A stretch of 64,000 nt of DNA from Daphnia pulex (Eukaryota; Arthropoda; Branchiopoda; Diplostraca; Daphniidae): positions 2,852,001 through 2,916,000 of the forward strand of contig NC_060025.1 in assembly GCF_021134715.1 (NCBI RefSeq). Reading direction: 5' to 3'. Under the pieces are notes generated by a model. That model had not been told where the DNA came from, searched no databases, and was given only the letters and a program-made list of their open reading frames with translations. Every line of letters begins with the position of its first letter. The first letter of the stretch is position 1. Shown here in pieces: positions 53,224-64,000 of the stretch. The position numbers and the translations under genes were made by a program.

Positions 53224-53346
53224 CTTTATATACCTGACTGTCGTCCGCTTGATTGTGTACCGTCAACTGATTGGATTACGTGATGAACAGAATTGGAGTA
53301 CAGAGTTGAACTTTAGAAAGGGCTGCTGAAAAGTGAGAGGGAAAGT
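53224..53346 (-). promoter_or_regulatory. Cuticle protein 4 promoter: TATA box and GAGAGGGAAAGT element
   Basis: A TATA box (CTTTATATAC) lies at 53224-53233 and GTGAGAGGGAAAGT at 53333-53346. Confidence 0.65.
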
Positions 53347-54414
53347 AACCATACAGCATCTGTTTCATTCCATCCCGAACTTCAGATATGCCATCACCAA
53401 AATGTGGTGAGCGCCTTTCTATCAAAAACAAATTTGGCCATTGGATTTTGAATTTTCTAGTTCTTCAGTCTATGGAACAGGTTGAAACTCGGATTACAGG
53501 GGATGAATAAGGCTCGAAAGAGTTCGAAATATTGCAGAGGGCTCTCAAACCAGCCCAACTGGTTTACACTCTGTAAAGGTCGATTTTTTTTCACTTTCAA
53601 AGTGCAAATGTTAGGATCCATTGTGCCTTTATTATATCACTCGGCGTGATGAAGATTTAGTTTTGGATTTTTGGCTATTTTGCATCATTAAAACTTTTAA
53701 TGATGCACATGCACTTATTGGATGAACTGGTTCAAAATCCATCGTCCTTCATCCAGGCATTTTCTAGTTTTTCCGAAATTCTGGTCAAGGATAAAACAAA
53801 GTAACAAACATCTTTTCAAAAGAAAGAAACCGTGAACTGTTTCAAAGTCCCAAATAACGAGGCGCATTTTAAAAGGCAACTCTTCGGTGCTTGAATCTGA
53901 AATCGATTGCGAAACTTCACTCGCCCAGCAAGTAAAACTCTTAAAAATTTTTTGAATAACAATTGGCTCACTTTCAATTTTCATCGTACCCGTTGTCCTG
54001 GAATCCCCGCGGAATATCACCAATCTGATATATGATTACTATGACTAAATAAGGTCTCGTTAGTCGATATATTTTTACCGAGAAATTTATTCACCGCCGT
54101 TAGCTATTAAATCTCTGGCTTTGTTTGACATTCTCCTTTTGATTTTTTTGCGCGCTCGATTTGAATTGGAACTCATTTCTCTTGAAACATAAGAACATCT
54201 TGTATTTCAAAACGTATAGTGCATAGTATAGTAGCCATCTATCAGTTAGGTACAACACGGAATACTTTTTTCAAGCTCAATGCTTCGATTGAACATATTT
54301 GGAGAAAATGGGAAATATGGTCACATCAGCATGCAATATAAATTTTCGACATTTTTTCAAAATTTTAAGAGTATTTAGCTTCACATGAAACAGGTCAGGA
54401 CACCATCGATTGCA
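53347..54414. other. Intergenic
   Basis: No gene recognised. Confidence 0.45.
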
Positions 54415-55093
54415 TTATCCTCTGTAAGCCAGCGGCACAATCGGTTTGTAGGCCGGAGCAGCGGTCGGAGCAGGGGCTCTGTAGGCCGGAGCAGCAGTCG
54501 GAGCAGGGGCCCTGTAGGCTGGAGCTGCGGTGGGAGTAGGAGCCCTGTAGGCAGGAGCAGCTGCTGGTGCTCTGTAAGCCGGAGCAGCCGGAGCTGGAGG
54601 TTGATAGGCGGGGCTAGCGGGAGCCTTGTACTCGGGATACTTGGCTTCTCCTTCGTACTTCACGTCCGCAACGTATCCGTTGCTGTCGGCCCTGTAGTTG
54701 ACGATTTGCATGCGACCATCGGGGAGTTGAACTCGGTAAGATCCGGTGACGACATTGCCATCGCTTTTCTCAGAGTGGCCGTAGTTGTTGTAAGATGGGG
54801 CGTCGTTGACTGCCCAGTCGAAACTGTACGGCTGTGGGGGCTGACATTGGAATAGATTCGTCAGTTTGAAAATTTCTTATTAAAATAAATTTGAATAAAA
54901 AACTTACGTAAGATTCGGGAGTCTTGTAGGCCGGCTCCGGGTAGGATTGAGCGGCAACTGCGGCGAAGAAAGCGGCTAGGATGACGATCTGCGTGAGATA
55001 TTTTAATCCAATTTTATACAATTGTCCCACTTTTTCTCTGCTAGAAATGAATTCGCAATGTATAATACTCGACTCAATTGTTTTTACCTTCAT
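54415..55093 (-). CDS. Rebers-Riddiford cuticle protein 5
   Basis: Exons 55093-55088, 54988-54908 and 54840-54415 give 170 residues. The signal peptide is MKIVILAAFFAAVAAQS. The domain reads PYSFDWAVNDAPSYNNYGH, then GSYRVQLPDGRMQIVNY and GYVADVKYEGEAKYPEY. The tail has APAYRAP repeats and ends PLAYRG. The NDAPSYNNYGH form is shared with the gene at 57922, making these two a subgroup distinct from genes 1, 3 and 4. Confidence 0.92.
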
Positions 55094-55160
55094 GTTTGGA
55101 GTTGTTTGGAGGATGAAGATGATTGAACAACTGATGCTTTCGGTTACGTCTTCGCTCTCT

Positions 55161-55273
55161 TTTATATAGCGCACCCGGAGCCATCAGCTTCACGGTGGCG
55201 TGAATCGCGATGTCCGAGTCTGGCCTACGGAAAAAGGGGCGTAATCAAAAGTTGAATTCGTGAGAGGGAAAGT
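55161..55273 (-). promoter_or_regulatory. Cuticle protein 5 promoter: TATA box and GAGAGGGAAAGT element
   Basis: A TATA box (TTTATATA) lies at 55161-55168 and GTGAGAGGGAAAGT at 55260-55273. Confidence 0.65.
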
Positions 55274-57921
55274 GTATCTTGATCCACACTCGTGGCTCTC
55301 CTTTTTTTTTTCTTTTTTGTAGGGACTCGTTACACTCGGTACTCACGCTATACAGTTTCGGCTTCAATTCACGATCTCAATGCTGAGCTTTCTTTCACAT
55401 TCGGACTTCATTCCTCTGTCGGCATCCCCCCCTTCCCGACGTTTGATTCAATTTCAATTGGAATGAAGCAGGTCGAGCAGAATAAATAACTTGGCGATGC
55501 GGGTCCCAAATGACGGCTGGTCTGATCTTTGTTGAATTATTGGCATTTGTGTTTGGGTTTGCGGTCTGTAAGATGTCGGACATTTCCTGATCACACTCAA
55601 TTCAAACGTTAGATATTTTTGACCCTATGGCGAATTCTTACTCGAGATTGGAGAAAGAACGGGCCAAAAAAAAAAACACTTGCGGCATTTTTCGAAAGTT
55701 GCCGGCACGCAGATCAGCAGCAGAGTTTCTTTGTCGAATTACTCGAATTCTCTGTGCCATTAACAATTGTCTCTTTTTTTTCTGTTTCACTTCTTCCCCT
55801 CAGACAGTTATTAAATCCGATTGCATTTCGAATGTAATCTCTGCCCTGGGAGTTTAGCAATTGTAAGGAAACTTAAGCTGCTTATAGACTTTCTCTCCCG
55901 TGGAGCACTATTCTACAGCAAGCAGCAAGAGGGCTTCACAAATTTATTGACTTAGTAGTTCCTGGTAATCGATGTGTGACTCGGGTTTTTTTTATATTGA
56001 CTATAAAGAAACAAGAGATTAGACGTTTTCTTCTTCCTTCCAGACGCTAGACTCTTGTGCAAGTCTTTGCCATTATTTCAACTAACGCCCATGTTTTGCA
56101 TGAGTAGAACCTTCCGTTCGGCCGATTAACCAATTTATACGACGCCATCGTGAAATTATACTGCCGTGGCGTCCACACCGTAAAGATACACAAAAAGAAA
56201 AGTATAAACTAGATTGCCACTTGATTATTTTCTTTCTCTCCCCGAGAGGAGAAACTTGTTGATGGATCCAATTTGAACGAAATTTCATAATGGTCGACAT
56301 TACACATCTGATGTGTGGATAACCGAATTAATCAATTTTTTTTAATCGGTTGGGCGACGATCTAAATGCATTTCCATAAAAATTGCCAATTCATAATTTG
56401 GTCGCGGTCTTGCGGTTACGTTCTTGAAATTCCCCCAATGTTCATAGTTGCCGCCCGAACGTGAAAATTTCCCTGTTGTCATGACAACGACAGCAAATGG
56501 CATGACACTTCAATTTTCAATGGAAATTTGTTTTTTTTTTATTTGTTTTTATTCAAAGTCGAACTAAAGAATATGTGTGCAAGAAATCCAACAGATCCGA
56601 ATAATACCAACGATAGTGAAAGCTAGAATTGTTTATTTTATTTATTTCTTTTCAATTTCACCGTTGTACGAAAAAGAAGTGAAGGGGATCGCTCCCGCTG
56701 TGCCATGGTGAACCTGCCGGAATGCTAATACAGGAATCGACGTTTTCCAGGTCACAATCCGGACGATGGATTGCGCAAGTTGATGCACAAGCCATGATAA
56801 CGATGATCGATCATAATCTTATTTCCCTTAATGGCTAAATAAATGGAGTTGGAATACCATCTTTCCCTCGCCAGACCACGCCCAGCAGAGTCGCTGTGCT
56901 GAATCATCGTGACCTCGATCGTTTACACAATTACCAAAGCTTCCATTTCTGGGTTGTCAATGTTCCTGTTTGCATTTGAAAAAAAAAAAAATTCAAATGT
57001 CAAGAAACTCTCCAAAGAAAATTTTATCCATTCTTGGTTGGCATGAATAATTTCGGGAGTATATGAATAATTTCGACTACAGATAACCGAAGCTTTGACT
57101 GTTTAGAAAAGTGGAAAGGTGGTTGACATAATTTTTTTTTTTGCGGTCTCCATCCCATGTTTCCGTGAATAATTTGAAAAACCGAAACATGGAATATCCT
57201 TGTCAGACTCTTGTTTCTTTTTACCAGACGATGAAAGTGAACTTATTAACGTCGGCGGCATTTCTTATCTGCGACGCTTCACTGGATGAGAATATTGCTC
57301 CCGCAACCGTATTTGTGTGTAGAGCAGGTTAGAAATCAGAACTTTATTTGGAAAACGTAAAGAGGCTATCGTTTACAAATAACAAGATGATAGCAAAAAA
57401 CGCGCACGAACGGATAAAGTTGAGAAACTTTCCCTTAGCTGCAATTAGACTTGTACATTTTTTGCTAATAATGTGATTTCTATCTTTTGTACATTGTGAT
57501 CTCTCCCGCAATATCCTGTCGTCAGTTATTTATTCACTGGTTTTAAATTCGATTCAGGCGATTCAATAAGATGCGCATTTGAATATTAACCAGCTTAATG
57601 GTGTTCGACATCTTCTCCGCATTTTAATAACCAAAAAATGTGAGACCCGGAAAGAATAACTGAGCAGGGAAAACGTCACAATCTAATTTTTTTTTAAATT
57701 TGAAATTATAGAATCAATTCTTTATTATTTTTCTATCTTTTAAAAATTGTATTCTTTATAAAGGTACACACACACATACACACACGCAAAAGAGTATTAA
57801 TGGGGCATACAATAGGGGCACGTATATCATCGAATGCAACCAGCGTCATTGTCAATTCTTTCCTGTAAACACAACCTAATTAAATTGAGCACTATTTAAT
57901 TATTGTATGAGCTTATAGTAT
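55274..57921. other. Intergenic, 2.6 kb
   Basis: No gene recognised on either strand. A CA-rich microsatellite-like string lies at about 57,765-57,787. Confidence 0.45.
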
Positions 57922-59024
57922 TTAGGAGCGAATTGGAATCCATGGCGAAGAGGCAGCAGCGGAGGTCCTATAGATTGGAGTGGATGGAACTTTGTATGCC
58001 GGGGGAGCGGGAGCGGGAGCCTTGTAAGCCGGGGCCGCAAGAGCCGGGGCCTTGTAAACCGGAGCAGCGGGAGTAGGGGCTTTGTAGGCCGGAGCTGAAG
58101 GAGCTTTATAAGCCGGGGCAGCGGGAGCGGGAGTTTTGTAAACTGGGGCTACAGGTGCCGGAGCGGCGGGAGTTTTGTAGACCGGAGCAGCAGGGATTTT
58201 GACAGCGGGAGCAGCTTGGACTTTGTAGACGGGAGCTTCTGGGGCTTTGTAAGCCGGGGCAGCGGGAGTAGGGGCTCTGTAGGCAGGTGCTGGGGCCGGA
58301 GCCTTGTAGGCTGGAGTAGCTGGGGCCTGGTAAACAGGAGCAGAAGGAGCTGGATAGGACGGGGCAGTAGGAGCTGGATAAGACGGGGCTGGAGGAGCTG
58401 GATAGGACGGGGCTGGAGGAGCTGGATAGGACGGGGCTGAAGGAGCTGGATAGGACGGGGCTGGAGGAGCTGGATAGGACGGGGCTGGAGGAGCTGGATA
58501 GGACGGGGCTGAAGGAGCCGGATAGGACGGAGCTGGGGCTTTGTAAGCGGCTGGTTTGTATTCGGGATAATTGGCTTCTCCCTCGTATTTTACGTCAGCG
58601 ACGTAACCGTAACTGTCAGCCCTGTAGTTGACGATTTGCATGCGACCGTCGGGGAGTTGAACTCGGTACGATCCGGTGACGACATTGCCATCGCTTTTCT
58701 CAGAGTGGCCGTAGTTGTTGTAGGAAGGAGCATCGTTGACTTCCCATTCAAAGCTGTACGGCTGTGGGGGCTGTCATCAAATGACAGCGTTAAAATGAAT
58801 CTGATTTAAGCGGATTTAAGTTATAAGGCTTCACTCACGTATTCAGAAGATTTGTAAGCCGGCTCTTTATTGTAAGCAGTTTGAGCAGCAGCCACGACCA
58901 CCAATACGGAAAGAATGACAATCTGTTTTGAGCAAATCCGGAAAATATTTTAGACTTTCTTATATTTTTCTTTTTTCTTTTCCAATTTTATTTTTTTTAA
59001 CTCGATTGAATTTTTTACCTTCAT
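57922..59024 (-). CDS. Rebers-Riddiford cuticle protein 6 with SYPAP repeats
   Basis: Exons 59024-59019, 58922-58839 and 58770-57922 give 312 residues. The signal peptide is MKIVILSVLVVVAAAQT. The domain reads PYSFEWEVNDAPSYNNYGH, then GSYRVQLPDGRMQIVNY and GYVADVKYEGEANYPEY. The tail begins with about eight SYPAP-x-AP units encoded by near-identical 24-bp repeats, then APAYKAP-type units, ending WIPIRS. It is a secreted chitin-binding exoskeleton protein and the longest member of its subgroup. Confidence 0.92.
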
Positions 59025-59104
59025 GATGAGGAGTGCTGTGTTAGTAGTGGACTGGAAGACAATTCGACAAACAACTGATGCTGCTGACTTTTGACACCAG
59101 GCTC

Positions 59105-59324
59105 TTTATATACTTACATGGGCTCCAAGGCTCCATGTAACGCAACTGGGAAGTGTTTAACGATACGTGGGTAGGGCTTATTTCTCCGATGGTTTCGGTT
59201 ACGACTCCTTTTCCGTATCGACACCACCTCCTGATCGCTCCCATTTTTCCCTCTTCGCAGAAGGAGAAAAAGTTTTGTTCTTTTCTTTTGGAATTTTACA
59301 GCACGCGCCAGAGAAAGGGAAAGT
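59105..59324 (-). promoter_or_regulatory. Cuticle protein 6 promoter: TATA box and GGGAAAGT element
   Basis: A TATA box (TTTATATA) lies at 59105-59112. A GAGAAAGGGAAAGT string is at 59311-59324, further from the TATA box than in its neighbours. Confidence 0.55.
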
Positions 59325-60493
59325 AAAGCGGCTGCGTAGTTTTTTCTTCCTGTACCCCAGTGCTTTCACGCACACCCGGATCGTTGCCAATTTGCCATAA
59401 GAAATCCGCGGTCATCGATTCGAAAAAATTTGACTCAAATAATTATCCAATCGATTTTGTAAAAAATTGAAAAAAAAAAATGTGGTCGATTCTCACGGTA
59501 GGCCTGCCTTAAACAGATTGCACCGCCGCGTAACACCCGAGGACACGCGTAACACTCAGTGTTTCGCGCAATAGTTTGTAACCGGAGGACTCGGCTTCCC
59601 GTTGGAGATTTTTTAAATTTTCAAATTACAAATTATGGAAATTTCTTGCCGCCCTCTTATTGTCTTGTGACGATCTTGCAATGTTCTATTTTTAAACGTA
59701 CTACGGATTATTCGATCGCCTCTGTTGAATTCAGTTGATTATACACCTTCCAGAAAATCTGTATCAGCACTTTCTCTTCTCGTGCGACGCTACAATAAAT
59801 CCGGAGAACAGGTTTTTTTTTGTGGGACACAAGTGGGTCACGTTCAGTTTCCTGTCCGCCAAAAACATAATAATAAAAAAAAAACATCCAGCAGCTCTTT
59901 TGGTTAACTACACGTGTAACTTTTTTCAAGAAGAAAAAAAGAGTCTGCTGCATAGAGTTTTTCCTCCTTTCTTCCGACTCCATGACTTTCCAGCCCGACG
60001 CCCATGTTTTTGTTTAGATGTTATCGCTTGTTGCGTCACGAAATCGGCTTTGCGCTTCATTGCACGATTAACCTTCCATAAACAGTCTGCAATCCTTTTT
60101 TTATTTCAGTTAAAGATTTTTTTTATTATTATTTTCTCTGGACTTTCTGTAGTCTCTTCTCTCTTGTGACGGCAGGGGAAAATCTGGCGACCACTTTCAA
60201 AGCCGCACAGAACTCAATTCCCTGAATCAGTGAGGCTGAAAATCCCATTTAGGTTTTCTTCTTTTATTTCTGTAATACCAACGTATAGGATTAAATGCCT
60301 TAACTCTTAATCAATTATTATTTGAAAAACTCGATACAATTTTTTTATTGTCAGAATTAAGCGCGTTATTAGTACACTTGAGCAGATTTGATACAGGTAT
60401 GTAGATTATCGGAGACATGATGCGTTAAGCGATTTGAACTATTTCAGAATGAATTGACTGCAAACGCTAAAAATTAGCATTTCTGAATTACAT
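59325..60493. other. Intergenic
   Basis: No gene recognised; frames of up to about 140 codons on the plus strand at 59,735-60,169 are Phe/Leu-rich readings of T-rich DNA. Confidence 0.45.
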
Positions 60494-61011
60494 TTATGAA
60501 CGGCCGACAACTTGAAATCCAATGGCGCCGGGGATCCACGTTCCGGTTTTGGAAAAATTTTCGTACTTGACGTCGGCTCTGTAACCGTTCTTTGCGTCGG
60601 CCGTGTAGGTGACGGTCTGGATACGTCCATCCGGAAGGTAAACGCGATAAGAGCCGGTGGTCACTTTTCCGTCGCTACTCTCCGAATGGGAGTATTCTTG
60701 GAACGATGGTTTGTCAAAAACTGACCAGGAGAAACTGTACGGCTGGCGAGTCTGAATTTAATAACGTTGGAAAATTCATTCGTGAAATTGTCTCAGGAAA
60801 TTTGAACGTTCAATTTTAGCGACTTACGTATTCGGCGGTTTTGGGGGTTGGCGCATAGTTGGTCTGCGGGATTGGAGAAGCTGCCACTGCGGCGAGAAGA
60901 GCGTAGAGGATGACGAGCTAAAAATATTTTCCAGAAATTTAAATTGGTTTATCTTCAGATTTTCAGTCAAATATTTAATTTGATTAAAATTAAAACACTC
61001 GATACCTTCAT
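60494..61011 (-). CDS. Rebers-Riddiford cuticle protein 7, short, divergent
   Basis: Exons 61011-61006, 60917-60828 and 60751-60494 give 117 residues. The signal peptide is MKLVILYALLAAVAAS. The domain reads PYSFSWSVFDKPSFQEYSH, then GSYRVYLPDGRIQTVTY and NGYRADVKYE. Unlike its neighbours it has no Ala/Pro/Tyr repeat tail and ends IGFQVVGRS. It is a secreted chitin-binding protein, probably for a different cuticle layer or stage (inference). Confidence 0.9.
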
Positions 61012-61078
61012 GATTTTAGCTTGTGCAAGGGTTGAAGTTTAGAAAGAAACTGATGGCTTTTGACCGCTCTCAGTCGCA

Positions 61079-61150
61079 CTTTATAAGGTGAGCATCGCAA
61101 AAAAAAATAGTAATTAATACGTATAGGTGATCAATATGTGCAGGGAAAGT
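61079..61150 (-). promoter_or_regulatory. Cuticle protein 7 promoter: TATA box and CAGGGAAAGT element
   Basis: A TATA box (CTTTATAAGG) lies at 61079-61088 and CAGGGAAAGT at 61141-61150. Confidence 0.6.
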
Positions 61151-64000
61151 TAGACAGTTGGTTTGAGGTATTATATGAACCGGTGCTTCTGGATTGAAAT
61201 AAGAAGAAGTGAAAGGCAATTCTTTTTCTTCCTGGTGAAACTTAACGACCGGTTCCTCATTTCATTTCTGCGTAGTTAAACCGCCAATGTCAATAATGGC
61301 CTGGACAAATTTGCATTTGTATTTTTCGTATCCCCAATTTTTTTTTTTCAATCGACCTGTGATTGTCGTGAAGTAATTATCGTATTCCCATTTGTACAAA
61401 TTCAAAACGTTAACTGAAACGGGATGATTGGGAGATTTAAAAAAAAATCCGGTGAACCGATATTAAATTAGTGGTTGACATGTTATAAATTAGGAAATTC
61501 AAAAAGAATAAATCGTCTCAATTGCGATCACATTTTTCAGCTTGCATTGGTGGGTGTAGTTCTTTCTTGAAAATTGCCAAGGGCAATATCTTCTGCGTAT
61601 GTTCTCAGTGTCTCAGCACCCGCCTTTCCGGATACATTTTTATAGTTTTCTTGTTGACTTTTATCGATTATATCGGAGCCATGCATAAGAGTGATCCTGC
61701 TGTATTTGAGAGTAATTGCTACTTTTTGTTGCGACAAAACGTGATTTCAACTTTTGCCCTTTTCATTTTGAAGTGTATCAAATAGCACAAACTACGTCAA
61801 ATAATGAAGGAACACCGGCAGCGGAGAAAGTTGAAACATATACTGTACGATAAGGCTATCAGCTCAATCAGCTCAAAAGTCTAAAAAAGGACTAACGTAG
61901 GAAAGTGAAAGGAATGACTTCTTCTCATGAAGCTGTATGACGTTCATTTATTTCTGTTTTATGGAAAAAAAGGAATCGATAAATAATGCAAATGTATATT
62001 TTTCAAAATAGGCAGTTGTCTGTTGAGGTAAGCCAAAATACACGGGCAAAGTGAGAAACAAAACCTGCACAACAATTACTGACAAATAAGCAAATAACTG
62101 ACCGGTTCTGACATATTTGGACCGTCGGTACAGCGGATTTCCAGAACTAGTTATTAACGCTGATGTGTACTTTTCGATAGTGACGTATTTGGCAATTACC
62201 TTCAAAACCCATTCACGTAATTGTCATGTCCGGGTCATTGTCTCATGAACGCTGAAGTGACAGCCCAATCTGATTGGCCGGAAGCCAAATAGGAAATAAC
62301 TACTCCGCACATTAGATTACGGAAACACCTTATTCAGCCGAGTATAGGAGCAGCATGGAGAAGTAGAAGTGAAAGAAGATGTAGTCATTAAATTTTGTTT
62401 TAAATTCCAACTTGATCAAAAGTCCTAAATTGGAACTCAAAAATAATTGAAGCGTATAATTTGAAGATCATAATTTGATTGTGTGCAAATGTGTAATTTG
62501 CGATATCGTTACTCCTCGCTGGAAAAAATCACATACCCATTGATTGCTGTCGTTTGAATGTTTCACATTTCACATAACGAATGTGTAACAACCCGCCATT
62601 TTCTCGAATAACAGAGAATACGAAATATAAAGCGGAAATTGATCAAGGTTTCTTCCGGCTGGAGAAATCAATACTTCTGCGGTATAAAGAGCCTTTAATA
62701 TGTTTGTTTCTTTTGAATGACTGCACGGTACAAAAATTCTATAATGCAACCAGCTGAACTATATTTTCTTATCAACAGAGTGCTGGTAATTGCTATTATA
62801 AACTCCGCAGTTTGGGAAACATCCTTTCTCTACAAATGACCTTACAACAACAAATTGATCAAAGAAATTTCATTCACGTAATCTGGCGCTCACTGGATTA
62901 AATATGATTCATATTTGATTCACTGGATGCGACAAAAATATTTGTGATCTCATCGTTTCGTCACCGTTTGAACTTTGGCGCCTATTTTCGTCCCGTCCAA
63001 TTTTATCATCTCAATTAAATTGTGCCATTCGTTTCCATTATAAGGCTGATTGCACATGCGAGGCGAATAACATTTAAAAAAATCTGAGACGTGGAAAGTG
63101 TGCCCAGGAAAACTTGTCTGTGTTGTGCAAGAGATCAGGATGTCACTCGCCGAGTTCGTCAAATTAATAAGTTAATTTATTAATAATTACAGTTTTACGG
63201 AATTGCCGGAGGAAAAACAAAAAAACTTGGGAAACATCTTGAACGACTTGTAGTTTACACGCACGAATTTGACGTTGACCCACATACGCAGTGAGTCGTA
63301 GTATTAGACCTTGTTAATCATAATAACAACCTCGTGTAACTCTACGAATAATTGATGGCAACAACAAAAGAAAAAAATTAAAGCTCACGGCTCGCCAATC
63401 AGTTATCGAAATTCGAGTCTTAAAAAATAATAAAAAAAAAACAAACAAAAATTCCGGTTTTGGCTTGTATATGTCGCTGTAGGTGAAGCCGTGTCATGAA
63501 CTTGATATGCTTTATAGTGTATAGGGAATACGTAGATTTTACAACAACAACAAAAATTTAATAATAATAATAATAAAACATCTCGAAAACTGAATGGTGC
63601 AACCGAACTTATTTTTTTGGCTTCCAACCCAACACAGTCAGGTGTCGATTGCTCAAATATTCGGTTTTTGGGATGTAACAGCCGTCAGGCAATAATAACA
63701 AATAATGAAATCAGAGCTGGTCAGTTCTAAGACGCATATACCGGAAAACGGCTAATGTCACTCCAATCATTTTCTTTCGTCTTTAATTTGTGATTTTCAA
63801 TTTAATCCCGTGGCTGTCGGAGATGAGATTAGGATCCTGTTTACGGTTTCACAAGTGACGTAATGGAAAGGAAAACATTTAAATTTTTTTGTTTTTTGCT
63901 TTCAAAAAATTCAAATTTGTTATATAGGCGATTCTGATCTTTTATTGAAGGGCAGTTTATAGCCCAACACCTCTCTGACGGATTTTGACATGGCTCTCAG
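61151..64000. other. Intergenic, 2.85 kb, no gene supported
   Basis: AT-rich on both strands with no recognisable exon. A TTGAAG/GTAATT string near 62,205 looks superficially like a cuticle-gene first exon but lacks ATG and any chitin-binding domain. Confidence 0.45.

Noticed and set aside
61948-62205. Possible cuticle-type first exon (TTGAAG/GTAATT) with a hydrophobic frame
   Set aside because: There is no ATG and no chitin-binding exon downstream, and the upstream cuticle element is missing.

Overview
The window looks like arthropod nuclear DNA, most likely from a cladoceran crustacean such as Daphnia. This is inferred from genes with many short introns (about 60-75 bp, GT-AG), a cluster of Rebers-Riddiford cuticle genes of the crustacean PYSFEWAVKD type, and the overall gene content. 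No species call is possible without a search.

Left part (1-18.9 kb): compact host genes. On the plus strand lie a complete SETD1/Set1 H3K4 methyltransferase (1382-6045), a JNK MAP kinase copy (7055-8768), a lipase maturation factor of LMF2 type (9519-12124) and a second JNK copy (14358-16264). On the minus strand is PEX12 (17742-18843). All reading frames close exactly across the inferred introns. The JNK genes are a DNA-level duplication: introns and 3' UTRs are shared, LMF2 lies between them, and only the downstream copy keeps a spliced extra C-terminal exon.

Middle part (18.9-32.8 kb): transposon-rich. A 947-bp hAT-like MITE with an 8-bp target duplication sits just upstream of PEX12. About 90 bp further on is a 9,690-bp KDZ (Kyakuja-Dileera-Zisupton) DNA transposon with 112-bp terminal inverted repeats and a perfect 8-bp target duplication (GGACGAAC). 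It carries a multi-exon KDZ transposase on the plus strand and a convergent second gene ending in a PHD-type zinc finger, three of whose exon/intron units are 267-bp tandem repeats. Two fold-back palindromes are nested in it, one of them inside the transposase's first coding exon. To the right lie a small MITE and a 942-bp Tc1/mariner-type palindrome with TA duplications.

Right-middle part (35-43.3 kb): five tandem minus-strand copies of an orphan class A GPCR. Two are intact (386 and 380 aa) and three are decayed. Every copy has the palindromic decamer TCGCATGCGC 60-105 bp upstream of its start.

Right part (46-61.1 kb): six intact cuticle genes and one decayed copy, all on the minus strand. 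They share a three-exon layout (a 6-bp first coding exon, a signal-peptide exon, then a chitin-binding and low-complexity exon), a TATA box and an upstream GAGAGGGAAAGT-like element. The remainder (61-64 kb) shows no gene I can support.
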